Assembly: GCA_902583715.1 (NCBI GenBank)
Contig: CACHXC010000007.1
Span: 1-57,038, forward strand
Direction of reading: 5' to 3'
Length of the DNA: 57,038 nucleotides
Origin: an uncultured SAR116 cluster alpha proteobacterium
GTDB taxonomy: Bacteria; Pseudomonadota; Alphaproteobacteria; Puniceispirillales; Puniceispirillaceae
In this document: one piece after another, positions 14,327 through 24,315 of the stretch
How the letters are laid out: every line of letters begins with the position of its first letter
Numbering within the stretch: position 1 is the stretch's first letter
The notes under the pieces: model-generated
The model's database searches: none
What the model saw: the letters and a program-made list of their open reading frames with translations, nothing else
What the model was told of the DNA's origin: nothing
Position numbers and translations under genes: made by a program

Positions 14327-17320
14327 ATGACGCCTCCTTCCGTTTATAGCATTGACGCTGGCTTGCCATTTGCCGAACAGGTGGCGCGCGGGTTAATGAC
14401 ACTTGCCCAAACACCGCAACAACTTGCACGGGCACTGATTTTGGTGCCGTCACGCAGAGGCGGGCAAGCCCTGCAAGCCGCATTTTTGTCGGTCAGTGAT
14501 GGGCAGGCCATGTTGTTGCCGCGCATGGTGCCAATCGGTGATATCGGCGATGAGATGAGTCAAGGTGATCTAATTGGCACGCTTCTCGATGACGCGGCTC
14601 CAGATTTGCGACCAGCCATTACCGCCATGCGGCGTCAGCTTCTATTGGCAAAATTATTGCGGCACGTGCGACTTGGCGATCATCACACCACACAGCCACA
14701 GGCCATGTTGCTTGCTCACGCCTTGGCCCAGCTTCTCGACCAGCTCTATAATGCCGATGCGTCTGCCGATGCATTGCGTGACTTATTGCCTGACGATTTT
14801 TCTGCGCATTGGCAGGATATTCTGGCAATATTGACCATTTTGATTGAACGTTGGCCGGCCATTTTAGCAGATGAGGGCGTGATGGATGCGGTAGACCGCC
14901 GCAACAGCTTCATCCGCTGGCAGGCCGGACAGTGGCAACAAAACCAACCTGATAATTTGATTGTAGTTGCCGGATCGACTGGCAGTATAAAGGCCACACG
15001 CGATTTGATTGCCGTTGTGGCTGGCTTGCCAAATGGGCATGTGGTGCTGCCGGGCCTTGACCGCAGTGCCGGTGATTTGTGGGCCGATATGGCGGCTGAT
15101 AGTAGTCATCCGCAACATGCGCTGGCAGAGTTGCTGGAAACGCTGGATGTAAGCCCAGATGAGGTGCAGGGCTGGCCGGGCCTGCCAGCCGCCTCGCCGA
15201 CACAGCGAGCCCGGCGGCATTTTATCCGTGAAATATTTCGCCCGGCGACAGTCACGGCAGCGTGGCAACGGTTGGGAGACAGCGCTGACTTGCCGGGGCG
15301 GGCCGCGCTGGCCAATCTTAAAATTCTGACCGCCCAAGACCGCCGTGAAGAAGCTAGCCTGATTGCATTATGTTTGCGTGAGGTTTTGGAAACGCCAGAA
15401 AAAACCGCCGCCCTTATTACCCCTGATCGACAGCTGGCCGAACTTGTCATCGCGGAGTTGCAACGCTGGGATATTACCATTGAGGACTCGGCTGGACGGC
15501 CTTTGGCATCAACCCCAACAGGAAAATTTTTGCAATTGCTTGCCACTGCCGTTGCCGATGAGTTCACCCCGTTATCTTTATTGGCCCTGCTCAAACATAC
15601 CTATGCGGCTGGGGGCATGAAGTCGCATGATTTTAAAGCCAGGCTCACAGATCTTGAACTAGCGGTATTGCGGGGTGCCCGCCCGGGCATTTCCGGCATT
15701 GATGGGTTGGTGGCCGCGGTGCCCAGCAAAGCGCTTAAAAATTTTGTTAAACAGCATATTGCCTTGCCTCTTCAACCATTATGCGCGGCCTGGCAGGCGG
15801 CCACCCCCACATTGGCAAGTCTTGTGGCAGGGCTAGCTGAAACCGCCGAATTACTGGCGGCGGATGACATCAATGTCGAATCAGGCCAGCCTGACCGAGG
15901 GCAGGGAGCGTTGCGCTTGTGGGACGATGTTGATGGGCAAGCCGCGGCAAAGCTATTGGCCGATATAGAGACTGATGGCCGTGATTTTGACGTTGCCGCA
16001 GATGATTTTCCGCAGATATTGCAACAGATTTTTGAAACAGCGACAGTGCGCCCGCATGGGTCACCACATCCGCGATTGGCGATTTTGGGCGCGGTTGAAG
16101 CCCGCATGCAGTCTGCTGACCGGATCATTATTGCGGGTTTTAACGAAGGTAACTGGCCACCACATCCAACTGCCGATCCATGGATGAATAATATGATGCG
16201 CAAAGCGGTCGGGCTGCCACCGTATAATTGGCGCACAAGCTTAAGCGCGCATGATGTTTATATGGCGCTATGCGCCGATGAGGTTATGGTCACCCGCGCG
16301 GCGAAAGAGAATAATTCGGCAACCATCAAAAGCCGTTGGTTGCAACGTATGGAAGTTGTTTTAGATGCGCTTGGTCTTGCTGGCGAAGTGGATACAGGAC
16401 AGCAGGAACATGCATGGATTGACCGGTTGCATCCTAAAATTATTCCTACCCCGATTGCACGGCCACAGCCCTGTCCACCTGTTACCGCGCGGCCGCGCCG
16501 TTTTTCGGCGACTGAAATTGATGTCTGGGTGACCGACCCCTATGCGATTTATGCAAAAAAAATCTTAAATTTAAAGCCGCTTGACCCTATTGACCGTCCA
16601 CCAGATGCGGCGTTGCGGGGTAATTTAGTGCATTCCGCATTGGCACAATTTGCCAAAACATACGCCGCCGCAAAGTTACCGGATGATGCCCTAGCACAGC
16701 TTCTAAAATTTGGCGAGGCCGCTTTTGCCCCGCATGTGCAACAGCCGTCAGTGCGGTATTTCTGGTGGCCCCGATTCAAAATTATTGCGGCTTGGGTAAC
16801 CGAAGAGGAAGCGCGGCGCCGTGCCAATGGTCTTGTCCAAATTTATGCTGAAATTAATGGGTCGGTTGATCTTGCTGGGTCATTTGGACCAGTGACTGTA
16901 ACAGCGCGCGCTGATCGTTTGGAGCGCTATGAAGATCTATCACTTAGCATTATCGATTATAAAACGGGCGTGGTGCCATCGGCAAAAATGGTTGAGGACG
17001 GAGCGCGCAATCAATTATCTGTCGAAGCGCTGATTGCCAGCGAAGGCGGCTTTGATCAGGTGCCGGCAGGCCCAGTATCCCTATTGGAATATTGGAAAAT
17101 ATCCGGTGGACGGGCACAGCCAGGCACGATAAAAGCCGTGCATAAAAATGGGTTTGATCCGGCAAAAATGCGGGCAGGTCTCGAATGGCTTGTTGCGGCT
17201 TATGATGACCCCTCGACTTGTTATATTTCCGAACCGGTGCCGTTTTTGGTATCGCCTTTCCGCCCCTATAAGCATCTGGCACGGTGCCGCGAATGGCAGG
17301 TCGGGGCTGAAGATGACTGA
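14327..17320 (+). CDS. addB: AddB, helicase-nuclease subunit B
   Basis: A 997-residue subunit of the AddAB double-strand-break resection complex, of the alphaproteobacterial type. The N-terminal inactivated helicase part starts at LILVPSRRGGQA, where a true P-loop is missing, as in this branch. A helicase-like block FNEGNWPPHPTADPWMN is near 615. The C-terminal PD-(D/E)XK nuclease has GNLVHSALAQF, TARADRLER and IIDYKTG with NQLSVEA. The start is set at ATG 14327 (MTPPSVYSID); a TTG at 14264 would add 21 hydrophobic residues. The last eight bases overlap addA, which implies translational coupling. Confidence 0.94.
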   Translation: MTPPSVYSIDAGLPFAEQVARGLMTLAQTPQQLARALILVPSRRGGQALQAAFLSVSDGQAMLLPRMVPIGDIGDEMSQGDLIGTLLDDAAPDLRPAITAMRRQLLLAKLLRHVRLGDHHTTQPQAMLLAHALAQLLDQLYNADASADALRDLLPDDFSAHWQDILAILTILIERWPAILADEGVMDAVDRRNSFIRWQAGQWQQNQPDNLIVVAGSTGSIKATRDLIAVVAGLPNGHVVLPGLDRSAGDLWADMAADSSHPQHALAELLETLDVSPDEVQGWPGLPAASPTQRARRHFIREIFRPATVTAAWQRLGDSADLPGRAALANLKILTAQDRREEASLIALCLREVLETPEKTAALITPDRQLAELVIAELQRWDITIEDSAGRPLASTPTGKFLQLLATAVADEFTPLSLLALLKHTYAAGGMKSHDFKARLTDLELAVLRGARPGISGIDGLVAAVPSKALKNFVKQHIALPLQPLCAAWQAATPTLASLVAGLAETAELLAADDINVESGQPDRGQGALRLWDDVDGQAAAKLLADIETDGRDFDVAADDFPQILQQIFETATVRPHGSPHPRLAILGAVEARMQSADRIIIAGFNEGNWPPHPTADPWMNNMMRKAVGLPPYNWRTSLSAHDVYMALCADEVMVTRAAKENNSATIKSRWLQRMEVVLDALGLAGEVDTGQQEHAWIDRLHPKIIPTPIARPQPCPPVTARPRRFSATEIDVWVTDPYAIYAKKILNLKPLDPIDRPPDAALRGNLVHSALAQFAKTYAAAKLPDDALAQLLKFGEAAFAPHVQQPSVRYFWWPRFKIIAAWVTEEEARRRANGLVQIYAEINGSVDLAGSFGPVTVTARADRLERYEDLSLSIIDYKTGVVPSAKMVEDGARNQLSVEALIASEGGFDQVPAGPVSLLEYWKISGGRAQPGTIKAVHKNGFDPAKMRAGLEWLVAAYDDPSTCYISEPVPFLVSPFRPYKHLARCREWQVGAEDD

Positions 17321-20300
17321 CCTGATCCATCGTGCCAGTATCGCGCAGGCCCATGCGTCTGACCCCACCGCATCGGTATTTGTGTCGGCCAATGCAGGCA
17401 CCGGCAAAACTAAGCTTTTGACCGACCGGGTATTGCGTTTACTTTTGGCGGGGGCACCTGCTGACAGTATTTTATGTGTTACCTATACCCGGGCGGCAGC
17501 GGCTGAAATGCGTAACCGTATCAATAAACGGTTAGGCGACTGGACCATTATCAGCGCCAAGGCGTTGACCGAAGATCTTCAAAATATGGGTATAGAGACG
17601 CCGCCGCAGGATATGATGCAACGCGCCCGTAGCCTGTTTGCTGAAATCCTTGATAATGATCATGGGCCACGGGTCGAAACCGTCCATTCTTTTTGCCAGA
17701 CCATCTTGCACAGATTCCCCATAGAGGCCGGCATTACCCCACATGCCAGACTTGCCGATGATGATGAACAGGCCCGGCTAAAACGGCAGGCCCGCAATAA
17801 TATTATGGGCGCGTCTGATAACGCGTTGATGCGCGCGGTGCAGTTGATTGCTGAAATGGCGGACGAGGGGCGTGCTGATCAAATTTTGCAGGCATTTTTA
17901 AGCCAAGAAATGCGGCTTGCAGATCCGCAGATTCTTGACAAGGTGATTGCGCATTTTGAAATGGACCTTGAGATCCCAGATACAAAAACCGTAAAAGCGC
18001 AGAAACATGCGGCCATTGCGAGCATTGATATAGAGGGTTTGCGCGCGGTGGCGGCGGCGCTAGACGCATCTGGCGTTGACACGCATAAGCACCGTGCGGC
18101 GCAGATGTCTGTATGGCTGGCACAAACGCCAGCTGATCGTATCGAAAAATTATCTTTTCTTGTTGACGCGCTATTTACTGCGAACGGCCCGCGCAACGAA
18201 CTGGCATTGTCAAATGCGAATATTCGTAAGGCTTTGCCGGACGCCGTCGCCATTCAACAAGCTGTTATTAATGCGATTGAACCCGTTCTATGTGGAGATA
18301 ATGCCCAAATATGCAAACAGATGACCATTGCGCTCTATCGTTATGGAGCCGCCTTCTGTTGTGAATATGAACGATTAAAAGCCATGCGTGGGGTGCTTGA
18401 TTATGATGATCTGGTCAACCGCACTAACAGGCTTCTGGACCAAAGCGATGCCGCGCAATGGGTGGCGTGGAAACTTGACAATGGCATCCAGCATATGCTC
18501 ATTGACGAGGCCCAAGATACCAGCCCGCAACAATGGCAATTGCTCAGACGGCTGATTGATGATTTTTTTGCGGGTGACGGGGCTGATTACCAGCGGTCAC
18601 ATCGCCAGCAAGATTCGCACCGCACTATTTTGCCAGCGCGAAGCGTATTTGCCGTTGGTGATTTCAAACAATCAATTTATTCCTTTCAGGGGGCTGACCC
18701 AAGGGTTATGGGGGATAACCGGAAGGCATTGGCGTTACGGGCAAGCGAGGCAGATAAAGAATTTCGCAATGTGGCGCTATCTGTTTCCTTTCGGTCAAGC
18801 ACGCCAATTTTGCAACTGGTGAATGCGCTTATTCCTCACCGGCCCGGGATAGAGGATTTTAGTACCCATGAGGTGGCGCGTGATGATCTGAACGGTTTTG
18901 TCGAAATTTGGCCGGTGGTCAAATCTGCTGATGCGAAGAAACCAGATAATTTATTTGGTGTGCCGGCCACCAGTAGCTCTAGTGATGTGCAAACCATTGC
19001 CGCGCATCAGTTGGCTAAAACCTTAAAAAAATGGATCGGTCACAAAACCCTGTCGTCGGGCAAAGCTGTTGGGCCTGGCGATATTCTGATTTTGTTGCGC
19101 AAGCGAGGGACCTTTTTTGAACAGATTTTAAAAGCGCTACAACATCATGCGATTCCTGTTGCCGGGGCTGACCGGATGACGCTTGAAGATCAAATTGAAA
19201 TTCAGGATCTTCTCGCGCTTGGCGATGTAATGATGCTTCCAGAAGATGACTTGCAACTTGCGGCTGTATTGAAATCGCCTCTATGTGGGTTTGATGAGGA
19301 CGATTTATTTGATCTTGCGCATGGCCGCGGTCAGGCCAGCCTCTATACCAGATTGATGACGCATCGCGGCGGTAAAAGCAAATTTGGTCAAGTTGCTGAC
19401 CGGCTGGCAGACTGGCGCATAGTCGCTGATCAAGGGTCAGTCTTTGGATTTTTCAGCCATGTATTGGTGAATGGTGGGCGACAGAATTTTATCCGGCGAC
19501 TTGGTCATGCGGTGAATGAATCGCTCGATCATTTTCTGGGTCTGGCGCAAAGCATGGCGCTTGGTGACGGCGTGTCACTGTTGCATTTTCTGGCCGCTAT
19601 TCGTGGCAGTGGCGGCGATATTAAGCGCGATATGGACAGTGCGGGCAGTGATGAGGTGCGCGTCATGACAATCCACGGAGCCAAAGGGCTTGAGGCGCCG
19701 ATTACTATGCTTCCAGATATGCTGAAGCCGCGCACAGTAAATCAGTTGATTGGTGTCGACCAAGCACGGCGCTCGGTTTACTGGATCCCACCAGGAGCGC
19801 CGTTTTATCCACAATTTTTAAAAGATGCTAAAACTTTGCGCCGTGATCTGGAACAGCAGGAGTCAAACCGCTTGTTGTATGTCGCGCTGACCCGTGCTTG
19901 TGAAGGGCTGGTGATTGCCGGATGGGAAAAATCAGGCGGCGTTCGGACGCTGGCGGGCAGTGATTATGCGGCGATCAAATCTGCGCTGGCAACGCTACCT
20001 GATGTTGTCGAGACAGATGATGGCCATATGTATCTCTATACAGCGGCCACCCGCCTTGCAGAGTCGCAACAGGCTGGTCGTACGGCGGCGCTGCCACAAA
20101 AGCCGGTCATTGCGCCCGCCCCAGCAGAGCTTAATTGGATTGACCAGCCAGCCCAGCGTGATGCCCCATCTGACAAGCCCTTGCGGCCATCACAACCCGG
20201 CCTTGATCATGCGCCATTTCCACTTGGTGCTACTCCGGATGGGCAACGCCGCCACAGTGGGCTCGCCTATGGCCGGCTGGCGCACCAGTTACTGGAACTC

Positions 20301-20759
20301 TTGCCATCAGTCACACCAGCCCGGCGCGATGAGGTGGCTCAGCCAATTTTGCGCCAATACCAGGATCTGAGCAAATCCGCCAAAGAAGATATTTTACAGC
20401 GAGTAGAGGCCATCATAATGATGCCCGAACTTGTGCCGCTTTTCAGTAAAGAAGCGCTTGTTGAGGTGCCGATTAATGGGCGGGTTCATGCTGTTGGTGT
20501 GGCCGGACAAATTGATCGGCTTTATGTGGGTGCAGACCGCATTATTCTGGCAGACTTCAAAACCGGTCAGCGTCCGGATGGGCCGCCGCCAGCTAGCTAT
20601 GTCAAACAAATCGCGCTTTATGACGCGCTGCTGGCGCAAATATATCCCGGCAAAGACATCACCAGTTGGCTGGTATGGACACAGACCCAGTTTATTGAGG
20701 ATGTAACGGCGGCGCAACGACAGCAGGCGCTTGGGCGGTTATTTGCTGATCATCAGTGA
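17313..20759 (+). CDS. addA: AddA, helicase-nuclease subunit A
   Basis: A UvrD-family helicase and nuclease of about 1148 residues that pairs with AddB to process DNA ends for RecA loading. Walker A ANAGTGKTKLLTDR, Walker B MLIDEAQDTSPQQW, motif III VGDFKQSIYSFQGADP, motif V MTIHGAKGLEAP and motif VI RLLYVALTRACEGLVI are intact. The C-terminal nuclease retains IILADFKTGQRP and VKQIALYDALL. The start is ATG 17313, inside the end of addB (ATGACTGA overlap); the earlier in-frame start at 17148 lies wholly inside addB and is rejected. AddAB replaces RecBCD in alphaproteobacteria. Confidence 0.95.
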   Translation: MTDLIHRASIAQAHASDPTASVFVSANAGTGKTKLLTDRVLRLLLAGAPADSILCVTYTRAAAAEMRNRINKRLGDWTIISAKALTEDLQNMGIETPPQDMMQRARSLFAEILDNDHGPRVETVHSFCQTILHRFPIEAGITPHARLADDDEQARLKRQARNNIMGASDNALMRAVQLIAEMADEGRADQILQAFLSQEMRLADPQILDKVIAHFEMDLEIPDTKTVKAQKHAAIASIDIEGLRAVAAALDASGVDTHKHRAAQMSVWLAQTPADRIEKLSFLVDALFTANGPRNELALSNANIRKALPDAVAIQQAVINAIEPVLCGDNAQICKQMTIALYRYGAAFCCEYERLKAMRGVLDYDDLVNRTNRLLDQSDAAQWVAWKLDNGIQHMLIDEAQDTSPQQWQLLRRLIDDFFAGDGADYQRSHRQQDSHRTILPARSVFAVGDFKQSIYSFQGADPRVMGDNRKALALRASEADKEFRNVALSVSFRSSTPILQLVNALIPHRPGIEDFSTHEVARDDLNGFVEIWPVVKSADAKKPDNLFGVPATSSSSDVQTIAAHQLAKTLKKWIGHKTLSSGKAVGPGDILILLRKRGTFFEQILKALQHHAIPVAGADRMTLEDQIEIQDLLALGDVMMLPEDDLQLAAVLKSPLCGFDEDDLFDLAHGRGQASLYTRLMTHRGGKSKFGQVADRLADWRIVADQGSVFGFFSHVLVNGGRQNFIRRLGHAVNESLDHFLGLAQSMALGDGVSLLHFLAAIRGSGGDIKRDMDSAGSDEVRVMTIHGAKGLEAPITMLPDMLKPRTVNQLIGVDQARRSVYWIPPGAPFYPQFLKDAKTLRRDLEQQESNRLLYVALTRACEGLVIAGWEKSGGVRTLAGSDYAAIKSALATLPDVVETDDGHMYLYTAATRLAESQQAGRTAALPQKPVIAPAPAELNWIDQPAQRDAPSDKPLRPSQPGLDHAPFPLGATPDGQRRHSGLAYGRLAHQLLELLPSVTPARRDEVAQPILRQYQDLSKSAKEDILQRVEAIIMMPELVPLFSKEALVEVPINGRVHAVGVAGQIDRLYVGADRIILADFKTGQRPDGPPPASYVKQIALYDALLAQIYPGKDITSWLVWTQTQFIEDVTAAQRQQALGRLFADHQ

Positions 20760-20886
20760 AAATAAAGCCTGTCGTCATGCTTGACTGTCATCCGGCCAGA
20801 CCATAAATTCAAACTGCGCAACGCGGCCGTGAGGGTAGGTGCGGGTGAAACGCGATATTGCGCGAACAGCTATGGGGTGGGTAACA

Positions 20887-21207
20887 ATGGCGACTTCTAA
20901 AACAACTGACACTGATTTTTCTGCGGATGTTTTGCAATCTGACAGGCCTGTTTTAGTCGATTTTTGGGCGGAATGGTGTGGCCCGTGTAAGGCAATTGGC
21001 CCAGCATTAGAAGAAATCTCCGACGATAAGGGCGACAGCATTTCAATTGTGAAATTGAATATTGATGAAAATCCGCTGACGCCACAAAAATACAATGTGC
21101 GCGGAATCCCAACATTGCTGATCTTTAAAGACGGCGAAGTTGTTGCCGAAAAAATGGGGGCATTGCCCAAATCACAATTGGAAGATTGGATCAATCAATC
21201 GGTGTAA
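20887..21207 (+). CDS. trxA: thioredoxin
   Basis: A 106-residue thioredoxin that reduces protein disulfides. The active site is FWAEWCGPCKAIGP (Cys-Gly-Pro-Cys), and the cis-proline loop RGIPTLLIFKDG is intact. ATG 20887 (MATSKTTDTDF) fits the family and follows a GGGGTGGG stretch; the earlier in-frame start at 20839 is not supported. It lies 127 bases after addA and is followed by a shared hairpin with folC. Confidence 0.96.
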   Translation: MATSKTTDTDFSADVLQSDRPVLVDFWAEWCGPCKAIGPALEEISDDKGDSISIVKLNIDENPLTPQKYNVRGIPTLLIFKDGEVVAEKMGALPKSQLEDWINQSV

Positions 21208-21232
21208 TTGGCGGATCTGATGAAAATTGTTA

Positions 21233-21263
21233 AAAACGCTGCACGTCAGGCGGGCAGCGTTTT
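21233..21263 (+). terminator. bidirectional terminator between trxA and folC
   Basis: AAAACGCTGC (21233-21242) and GCAGCGTTTT (21254-21263) form a ten-pair stem with an 11-base loop, with A's on the left arm and T's on the right, so it can serve both convergent genes. The right arm overlaps the last codons of folC. Confidence 0.85.
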
Positions 21264-22538
21264 ATTTTGCCATAAAATATGGCCAGCCAGATAGAGTGAC
21301 CCACAAATGATGACCGGTGCATTTTGGTCTAGCTGGTCGAACGCCACCGCCAGCGTCTTGGCAGGCGATGCGGTCAGCCCAAGTTTTTGGGCGGCATCAC
21401 TCATTGCGGTGGCTGATAGACTTGCGTCTTGATCTGGAATCGTGAGACAGGCAACATGACCAGCCAAAGAGGTGATTGGTGCCAGAAATTCAGCCGGATC
21501 GCGAGTATTTAACGCGCCACAAATAACATTCCATCGGCCGTCATGGATGGTGCGTAATGCGGTGGCAAGTGCCGTTGCGCCATGGGCATTATGCGCGCCA
21601 TCAAGCCAAATAGGCTGATAGGGCCAGATGGTGGTAAGCGTCCCTTTATCGAGCTGTTGGACCCGGCCCGGCCATGTGGCCTTGGTGATACCTTCGGGTG
21701 TGTGGGCACCCTTGCTGGAAAGCGCCATAAACGCCAGTCCGGCATTGTCTATTTGATGCGGGCCAGCCAACCCTGGACGCGGAAAATATGTTGTTGTTCC
21801 CGATACGGTCAGACACCCACCACCATCTGGCTTGGGGCTGATAACAAAATCACGACCGGCCATATATAAGGGCGCGCCAATCTTGTCAGCGCACGTCTGC
21901 AGGGTTGCTGCAACCTCAGATGATTGGGCGGCGCTGAAGCAAGGTATGCCTGAGCGCATGATGCCAGCCTTTTGTTCCGCAATACCGGTCAGGCTAGTGC
22001 CTAAAAAATGTTCATGATCACGCGCGATGGGGGTGATAATGGTGGCCAGTGGGGTGGTCAATACATTGGTTGAGTCCAACGCCCCGCCAAGTCCGGTTTC
22101 AAGACATAATAAATCAGCCGGGTGCCGCGAAAACGCCAACATTGCGGCGGCGGTTGTAACCTCGAAAAACGTCACCGCCTGGGTGCCGTTGAGCGCCTCG
22201 ACCTCTTCTAGAAGGTCAGCAAGCGCCGCATCATCAATAAGCGTGCCGGCTAGTCTGATGCGTTCGTTAAACCGGCATAAATGCGGAGAGCTATAGACAT
22301 GCGTGGTGAAGCCGCCGGCCTCGGCAAGGGCGCGTAAAAAGGCGATCACTGACCCTTTGCCATTCGTGCCGGCCACATGAATCGTCGGCGGCAAGCGTAA
22401 ATGCGGGTCACCCAGCTTTCGCAATAATGCAAAACTGCGCTCTAAACCAAGATCAATGAGTTTCGGGTGAAGCGCCGCCAGCCGTGCAAGCGCCTGTTCC
22501 GCCCGTTTGGCAGACTCCGTCATGGTGCTGGTATGCAT
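21246..22538 (-). CDS. folC: folylpolyglutamate synthase / dihydrofolate synthase
   Basis: A 430-residue bifunctional folate enzyme that joins dihydropteroate to glutamate and extends glutamate chains. ATP-binding GTNGKGSV (about 58-65), the Mur-ligase-like LETGLGGALDSTN block (about 147-159), ITPIARDHEHFLG and DGAHNAHG (about 314-321) are present. The start codon overlaps the accD stop by one base (TGATG), so the two are translationally coupled; a second ATG at 22523 is an alternative. The 3' end runs into the terminator shared with trxA. Confidence 0.94.
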   Translation of the reverse strand: MHTSTMTESAKRAEQALARLAALHPKLIDLGLERSFALLRKLGDPHLRLPPTIHVAGTNGKGSVIAFLRALAEAGGFTTHVYSSPHLCRFNERIRLAGTLIDDAALADLLEEVEALNGTQAVTFFEVTTAAAMLAFSRHPADLLCLETGLGGALDSTNVLTTPLATIITPIARDHEHFLGTSLTGIAEQKAGIMRSGIPCFSAAQSSEVAATLQTCADKIGAPLYMAGRDFVISPKPDGGGCLTVSGTTTYFPRPGLAGPHQIDNAGLAFMALSSKGAHTPEGITKATWPGRVQQLDKGTLTTIWPYQPIWLDGAHNAHGATALATALRTIHDGRWNVICGALNTRDPAEFLAPITSLAGHVACLTIPDQDASLSATAMSDAAQKLGLTASPAKTLAVAFDQLDQNAPVIICGSLYLAGHILWQNKTLPA

Positions 22539-23407
22539 CAGGCGGCCTTTATTGAACCCTTTGAACCCATCAGAAAATCGAGGATTTTGCCAAAATAAGC
22601 GGCTTGATCTGACCGTGCGACAACAGCATCTACCATGCCATGGTCCATCAGATATTCGGCTGTCTGGAAATCTTCTGGCAGTTTTTCGCGAACTGTTTCT
22701 TCGATGACCCGGCGCCCGGCAAAACCGATGATCGCCCGGGGTTCAGCAATTTGAATGTCACCAAGCATGGCGAATGACGCGGTGACCCCGCCCGTTGTCG
22801 GATGTGCCAGAAGAACAAAATAAGGCAACCCGGCGTCACGCACTTTTTCCACGGCGACAATTGTGCGTGGAAGTTGCATCAAAGACAGGACGCCTTCTTG
22901 CATTCGCGCCCCGCCGGTTGACGGCACGGTGATCAAGGCGGCATTGCGGGCCACCGCCTCGTTCGCGGCGGCGATAATGCCATTACCAACCATCCGGCCC
23001 CTCGCCCCCCCCATAAAGCGAAAGTCAAACGCGGCCATCACACATGGAAAACCATTCACTGTGCCAGCGGCAACCGCAATGGCGTCATTCAGGCCCGTTT
23101 TGTTGCGGGTATCACGTAACCGGTCGCTATATTTTTTATTGTCACGGAATTTCAGCGGGTCATCTTCGATAGCTGGCAGAGTAATGGTTTCAAATTTACC
23201 GCCATCAAATGTCATGGCAAAGCGTTGTTCTGGCGCTAATGGCGCATGCTGACCACATGTCGTACAGCAATTATTCGCAATTTCGAATTCACGATGAAAA
23301 ATCATCTGGTTGCATGCGGTGCATTTTACCCAGAGATTTTCCGGCACATCATCTGATTGCACCCAGGCTTTGATTTTGGGCAGGACAGAATTTGTAATCC
23401 AGTTCAT
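22538..23407 (-). CDS. accD: acetyl-CoA carboxylase carboxyltransferase subunit beta
   Basis: A 289-residue subunit that transfers carboxyl groups from biotin to acetyl-CoA in the first step of fatty acid synthesis. The N-terminal four-Cys zinc ribbon (KCTACNQM and CCTTCGQH, about 28-53) binds RNA and DNA in E. coli. The carboxyltransferase core shows GGARGRMVGNG, TGGARMQEG and LAHPTTGGVTASF. The alphaproteobacterial order trpA-accD-folC is kept, with 9 bases between trpA and accD. Confidence 0.97.
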   Translation of the reverse strand: MNWITNSVLPKIKAWVQSDDVPENLWVKCTACNQMIFHREFEIANNCCTTCGQHAPLAPEQRFAMTFDGGKFETITLPAIEDDPLKFRDNKKYSDRLRDTRNKTGLNDAIAVAAGTVNGFPCVMAAFDFRFMGGARGRMVGNGIIAAANEAVARNAALITVPSTGGARMQEGVLSLMQLPRTIVAVEKVRDAGLPYFVLLAHPTTGGVTASFAMLGDIQIAEPRAIIGFAGRRVIEETVREKLPEDFQTAEYLMDHGMVDAVVARSDQAAYFGKILDFLMGSKGSIKAA

Positions 23408-23416
23408 TGCATACCC

Positions 23417-24241
23417 CTATTTGCAAATAGCGTTTGTAAGTTCGCATACAAAAGTGGCAACTTTTTGCACTATATCATTATTAATGCCATTTTGCGGTGT
23501 ATCCGACAGGTTTGTGGCAATAATATCAACAACAGCAGATCCCACGACCGCCCCATCTGTAAGGGTGGCGGCTTCGGCGGCTTGAGCTGACGTGCGGATG
23601 CCAAAGCCAGCCACAATCGGCAGGTCGGTTTGTGACCGAATTTGCTGATAGGCCGCAGAAATTGAGTCGCCAGCCGCACTTTTGGTGCCGGTGATTCCCA
23701 GAACCGACACATAATAAACAAAGCCGCTGGCTTCTTCCAAAATGGCGGGCAGGCGGGTTTCGTCACTTGTTGGCGTGACAAGGCGAATGAATTTTAACCC
23801 AGCTTTTTTTGCTGGCAGACATAATTCTGTGTCTTCCTCAGGCGGCAAATCGACAATAATCAGCCCGTCAACACCGGCTGTCACCGCATCAGCGATAAAT
23901 CGATCATTGCCGTAAATATAAATGGGGTTGTAATAACCCATTAAAATCAACGGCGTGTCTGGATGACGTTTTCTAAAGTCAGCGGCGATTTGCAACGTTC
24001 CCGCAAGTGTCATGCCGCCCTTCAAGGCGCGCAATGAAGCGGCTTGTATCGCCGGGCCATCAGCCATAGGATCGGAAAATGGCATGCCGAGTTCAATGAG
24101 ATCAACACCGGCCCCGACCAAAGCATCAAGAAGCGCAGGCGTCGTCGCGGCATTTGGGTCGCCAGCGGTCACAAATACGCCAAGCGTGCCGCGGCCGGCC
24201 GCTTTGGCGTTTGCAAATATTTTTTCTATCCGGCCTGTCAT
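23417..24241 (-). CDS. trpA: tryptophan synthase alpha chain
   Basis: A 274-residue lyase that releases indole from indole-3-glycerol phosphate and passes it to TrpB. Catalytic Glu is in DLIELGMPFSDPMADGP (about 49-65) and catalytic Asp in IIVDLPPEED (about 128-137). The phosphate-binding end GFGIRTSAQA is present. It sits between trpB and accD. Confidence 0.97.
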   Translation of the reverse strand: MTGRIEKIFANAKAAGRGTLGVFVTAGDPNAATTPALLDALVGAGVDLIELGMPFSDPMADGPAIQAASLRALKGGMTLAGTLQIAADFRKRHPDTPLILMGYYNPIYIYGNDRFIADAVTAGVDGLIIVDLPPEEDTELCLPAKKAGLKFIRLVTPTSDETRLPAILEEASGFVYYVSVLGITGTKSAAGDSISAAYQQIRSQTDLPIVAGFGIRTSAQAAEAATLTDGAVVGSAVVDIIATNLSDTPQNGINNDIVQKVATFVCELTNAICK

Positions 24242-24315
24242 AAATGCCTCTTAAATCAATGCAAATGATGGGTGCTATGGATGTTGGATTATCGTCAAAA
24301 AATATGTCACCGCGG

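Noticed and set aside
14864-15337. A 157-residue minus-strand frame inside addB
   Set aside because: Shadow of a GC-rich addB stretch; no ribosome site and no domain.
17148-17312. N-terminal extension of AddA
   Set aside because: The extra codons lie inside the addB nuclease domain and lack homology; ATG 17313 with the eight-base overlap is the natural start.
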